Shown here in pieces: positions 38,134 through 39,858 of a stretch of DNA of 39,858 nucleotides. Positions within the stretch are counted from its first letter, which is position 1, and each line of letters begins with the position of its first letter. The notes beneath the pieces are model-generated. The model was not told the DNA's origin. It did not search any database and saw nothing but the letters and a program-made list of their open reading frames with translations. Source of the DNA: Mesorhizobium sp. WSM3626 (lineage in GTDB: Bacteria > Pseudomonadota > Alphaproteobacteria > Rhizobiales > Rhizobiaceae); contig NZ_AZUY01000045.1 of the NCBI RefSeq assembly GCF_000513935.1, positions 12,920 to 52,777 of the forward strand, read 5' to 3'. The position numbers and the translations under genes are program-made.

Positions 38134-39858
38134 TCAATTGTTGCTCGCCACCGGCGCCACCAGAGGGGTGATGCGGCGGATGGCGACACGCCGGTTCTCG
38201 CGGTTGGGCGCCGAGGTGTCGACCTTCAGATACTCCTCGCCATAACCCTGTGTCGTCAGGTTCTCGGCCGGGATGCCGAAGGCATTGGTCAGCGCTTCCG
38301 CAACCGCTTCGGCACGGCGATCCGACAAGGCAAGGTTCGCCTCCGGCGTTCCGACGGCATCGGTATGGCCTTCGATCAGGAAGGTCTCCGCCGGGTTCTT
38401 CTTCAACAGCTTCTCCATGGCGTCGGCGACACCCTGGAGCTTCTGCACCTCGGTGTCGGAGATCGAAGAGGAGCCGAATTCGAAGTTCAGCGTGTCGAGG
38501 TCGATGCGCCGGGCAATGTCACGCACGCGGGCCGAACGTTTGACCTCGTTGATCGAATAGAGGCGCTGCACCTTCTCCACCGGCGGCTGTTCGAGGAAGG
38601 TATAGTAGTCGTCGTCGCTTTCGACATCCTCGGAATCGAGAATATAATCCCGGCGCGGGATGGTCAGCCGCATGGGCGGCAGGTCATCGCCGGGATCGCG
38701 CCAGTCCTCTTCGTCCTGGTAGCTGCGCTCGTCGACATAGCTCAGCACATATTCGCGACCGTCGGGGGCGATGCGCGACCGCTGCAGGATGTCGCCGTAG
38801 CGGTTGCGGATGGTAACGATCCGGAAGCCATTGTCACGCTCGACCGTCTCGCGTGTGCGGCCCTGCGGCAGGTCCTCGTAGTAGACATCCTTGGCGCCGC
38901 GGGTCAGGCGCGGGCGGTCATTGCTCTGGACGAACGTCTGGTTGTTGAACTGGACGATGACCCGGTCACCGATCTCCTTGAGCACGTCGACGCCCTTGGG
39001 CCGGCGGCGCTCACGGATGTCCTCGTCAGGCGCGCGCTCGAGGCGCTTGCCCTGCTCCTGAGTGACCGGCACGATCTTTTCGGGCCTGATCGCCTCCTGG
39101 GCGGCCCTATCGTCGGTTGGAGGCGGGCCCTGATCCGCCGGCGCCACTACCGCCTTGCGGCCCTGCTCACCGCCCTGCTGGGCATTTTGGCCACCATTCT
39201 GCTGCCCACCATTCTGCTCTTCGCCATTCTGGTTGGCGGGCTGGTTGGCGGGCGTCCGGCCACCCTGGCCATTCTCGCCGCGACCCTTGCGCCTAGCATC
39301 CTTCTGGCTGTCGAGGATGGGGGCGGCGTTCTTGTCGGCGGGTGCTTCGCCCTGGACCGGGTTTTCGCCCTGGACAGGCGCGGCGTTCCCACCGGTAGCG
39401 GGCTGCTCTCCGGTCGCCGGCTGTTCGCCGGTGGCGGGCTGTTTGCCGGTCTGCGGCTGTTCGCCGTTCGCAGGCTGCTCGCCGGTCGCAGGCTGTTCGC
39501 CAGCCGGTTTCCTGCCGTGCTTCTTCGTCTTGTCCTGGGACTGTTCGCCCTGGGCGGGAGGCTGCTCGCCGGCCGGGGCCGGTTTAACCTTCGGCGTCGC
39601 TTCGCCGGCAGGAGCCTGCTTCGGTGTCGGGGCGGTCTCCGGCACGGCGGCCGGTGCCTCTTTCTGCTGATCCTGCTTGGGTTTCCTGCCGGGCTTGGTC
39701 GGCTGGTTGTCGTTGGCAGGGGCCGCCTCGCCAGCCGGAGCCTGCTCGGTCTGCTGCTGCTGTTGGTCGCGCTTCTTCCTGCGCGGCTGCTGCTCGTCGG
39801 TGGCGGGCGCTGCCTCACCGGCGGGAGCCTGCTCGGTCTGCTGCTGCTGCTGGTCGCG
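38134..39858 (-). CDS. OmpA family protein with long low-complexity N-terminus (partial)
   Basis: At least 574 residues; the frame is open to the right edge, so the 5' end lies outside. The C-terminus is a peptidoglycan-binding OmpA domain: LNFEFGSSSISDTEVQKLQGVA, IEGHTDAVGTPEANLALSDRRAEAVAEAL and GYGEEYLKVDTSAPNRENRRVAIRRI, with the Asp and Arg that hold diaminopimelate. Before it is a conserved charged segment. The visible N-terminal half is Gln/Pro/Ala/Gly-rich with tandem repeats (six hexapeptides GEQPAT-like, a repeated RDQQQQQTEQAPAGEAAPA block, and NGGQQNGGQ runs). This is an envelope protein with a flexible spacer; the signal peptide is not visible. Confidence 0.85.
   Translation of the reverse strand, partial: RDQQQQQTEQAPAGEAAPATDEQQPRRKKRDQQQQQTEQAPAGEAAPANDNQPTKPGRKPKQDQQKEAPAAVPETAPTPKQAPAGEATPKVKPAPAGEQPPAQGEQSQDKTKKHGRKPAGEQPATGEQPANGEQPQTGKQPATGEQPATGEQPATGGNAAPVQGENPVQGEAPADKNAAPILDSQKDARRKGRGENGQGGRTPANQPANQNGEEQNGGQQNGGQNAQQGGEQGRKAVVAPADQGPPPTDDRAAQEAIRPEKIVPVTQEQGKRLERAPDEDIRERRRPKGVDVLKEIGDRVIVQFNNQTFVQSNDRPRLTRGAKDVYYEDLPQGRTRETVERDNGFRIVTIRNRYGDILQRSRIAPDGREYVLSYVDERSYQDEEDWRDPGDDLPPMRLTIPRRDYILDSEDVESDDDYYTFLEQPPVEKVQRLYSINEVKRSARVRDIARRIDLDTLNFEFGSSSISDTEVQKLQGVADAMEKLLKKNPAETFLIEGHTDAVGTPEANLALSDRRAEAVAEALTNAFGIPAENLTTQGYGEEYLKVDTSAPNRENRRVAIRRITPLVAPVASNN
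39394..39501 (-). repeat. Six tandem 18-bp repeats (GEQPAT hexapeptides)
   Basis: Inside the OmpA-like gene, six consecutive copies encode GEQPAT, GEQPAN, GEQPQT, GKQPAT, GEQPAT, GEQPAT (108 bp, unit 18 bp). Such in-frame tandem repeats can change copy number by slippage. Confidence 0.8.
39715..39858 (-). repeat. Two-copy block with 87-bp period in the OmpA-like gene
   Basis: The 19-residue block RDQQQQQTEQAPAGEAAPA occurs twice, at 39858-39802 and 39771-39715, period 87 bp, with only third-position and few other changes. More copies may lie beyond the window. Confidence 0.75.

Noticed and set aside
1..39858. CRISPR arrays, insertion sequences or prophage genes
   Set aside because: No spaced direct-repeat arrays, transposase motifs or phage structural genes were seen anywhere in the window.

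Overview
The window is GC-rich, densely coded alphaproteobacterial chromosome. The gene content (pcaD, a RpoD with a long acidic non-conserved insert, RcnB-like and YiaA proteins, HlyU, azlCD, many TetR and LysR regulators), together with GANTC and CtrA-type motifs, points to a Hyphomicrobiales organism, most likely Mesorhizobium or a close relative. The genus is an inference; no rRNA or tRNA is present to confirm it. I recognise 40 protein genes. I see no insertion sequence, prophage or CRISPR array.

Layout. 0-5.3 kb: pcaD (3-oxoadipate enol-lactonase), an exported L,D-transpeptidase-like protein, a GNAT acetyltransferase, an MFS exporter coupled to a DmpA-type peptidase, and a DUF2061 membrane protein. 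5.4-12.4 kb: a Na/Pi cotransporter with a PhoU-like tail, an RcnB-like periplasmic protein, then the core genes dnaG and rpoD. The dnaG-rpoD gap is rich in signals: four GANTC sites, one CtrA-type box and one 47-bp palindromic repeat. 12.5-16.8 kb: small genes (GYD, DUF333, DCC thiol oxidoreductase), a His-rich YqjI-like PadR regulator with two operators around its promoter, and a TetR / PspA-like / YiaA envelope-stress cluster with three operator copies, then HlyU. 16.8-25.1 kb: a methyltransferase divergent from a GGDEF-EAL protein with a CtrA-type box between them, an MFS transporter, lrp/azlCD (branched-chain amino-acid export), and a divergent azoR/lysR pair.

25.3-33.5 kb is an efflux and regulator region: a two-gene RND pump with one TetR gene downstream and another divergent upstream across a 12-bp inverted repeat, a FabF-type ketoacyl-ACP synthase behind the divergent TetR, and a TetR/VOC divergent pair with two near-identical operators. 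33.5-36.2 kb: a leaderless S1C (HtrA-like) protease divergent from a paralogue that has lost all three catalytic residues and is followed by an atypical LuxR regulator. 36.3-39.9 kb: an SDR dehydrogenase, a parDE toxin-antitoxin pair, an intergenic stretch that on the minus strand folds as a compact multi-hairpin RNA ending in a strong terminator, and an OmpA-domain protein with long Gln/Pro-rich repeats that runs off the right edge.

The most promising undescribed items are the candidate structured RNA at about 37887-38030, the triple-dead HtrA paralogue with its regulator, and the two-copy 47-bp palindrome whose arms differ by compensating changes.
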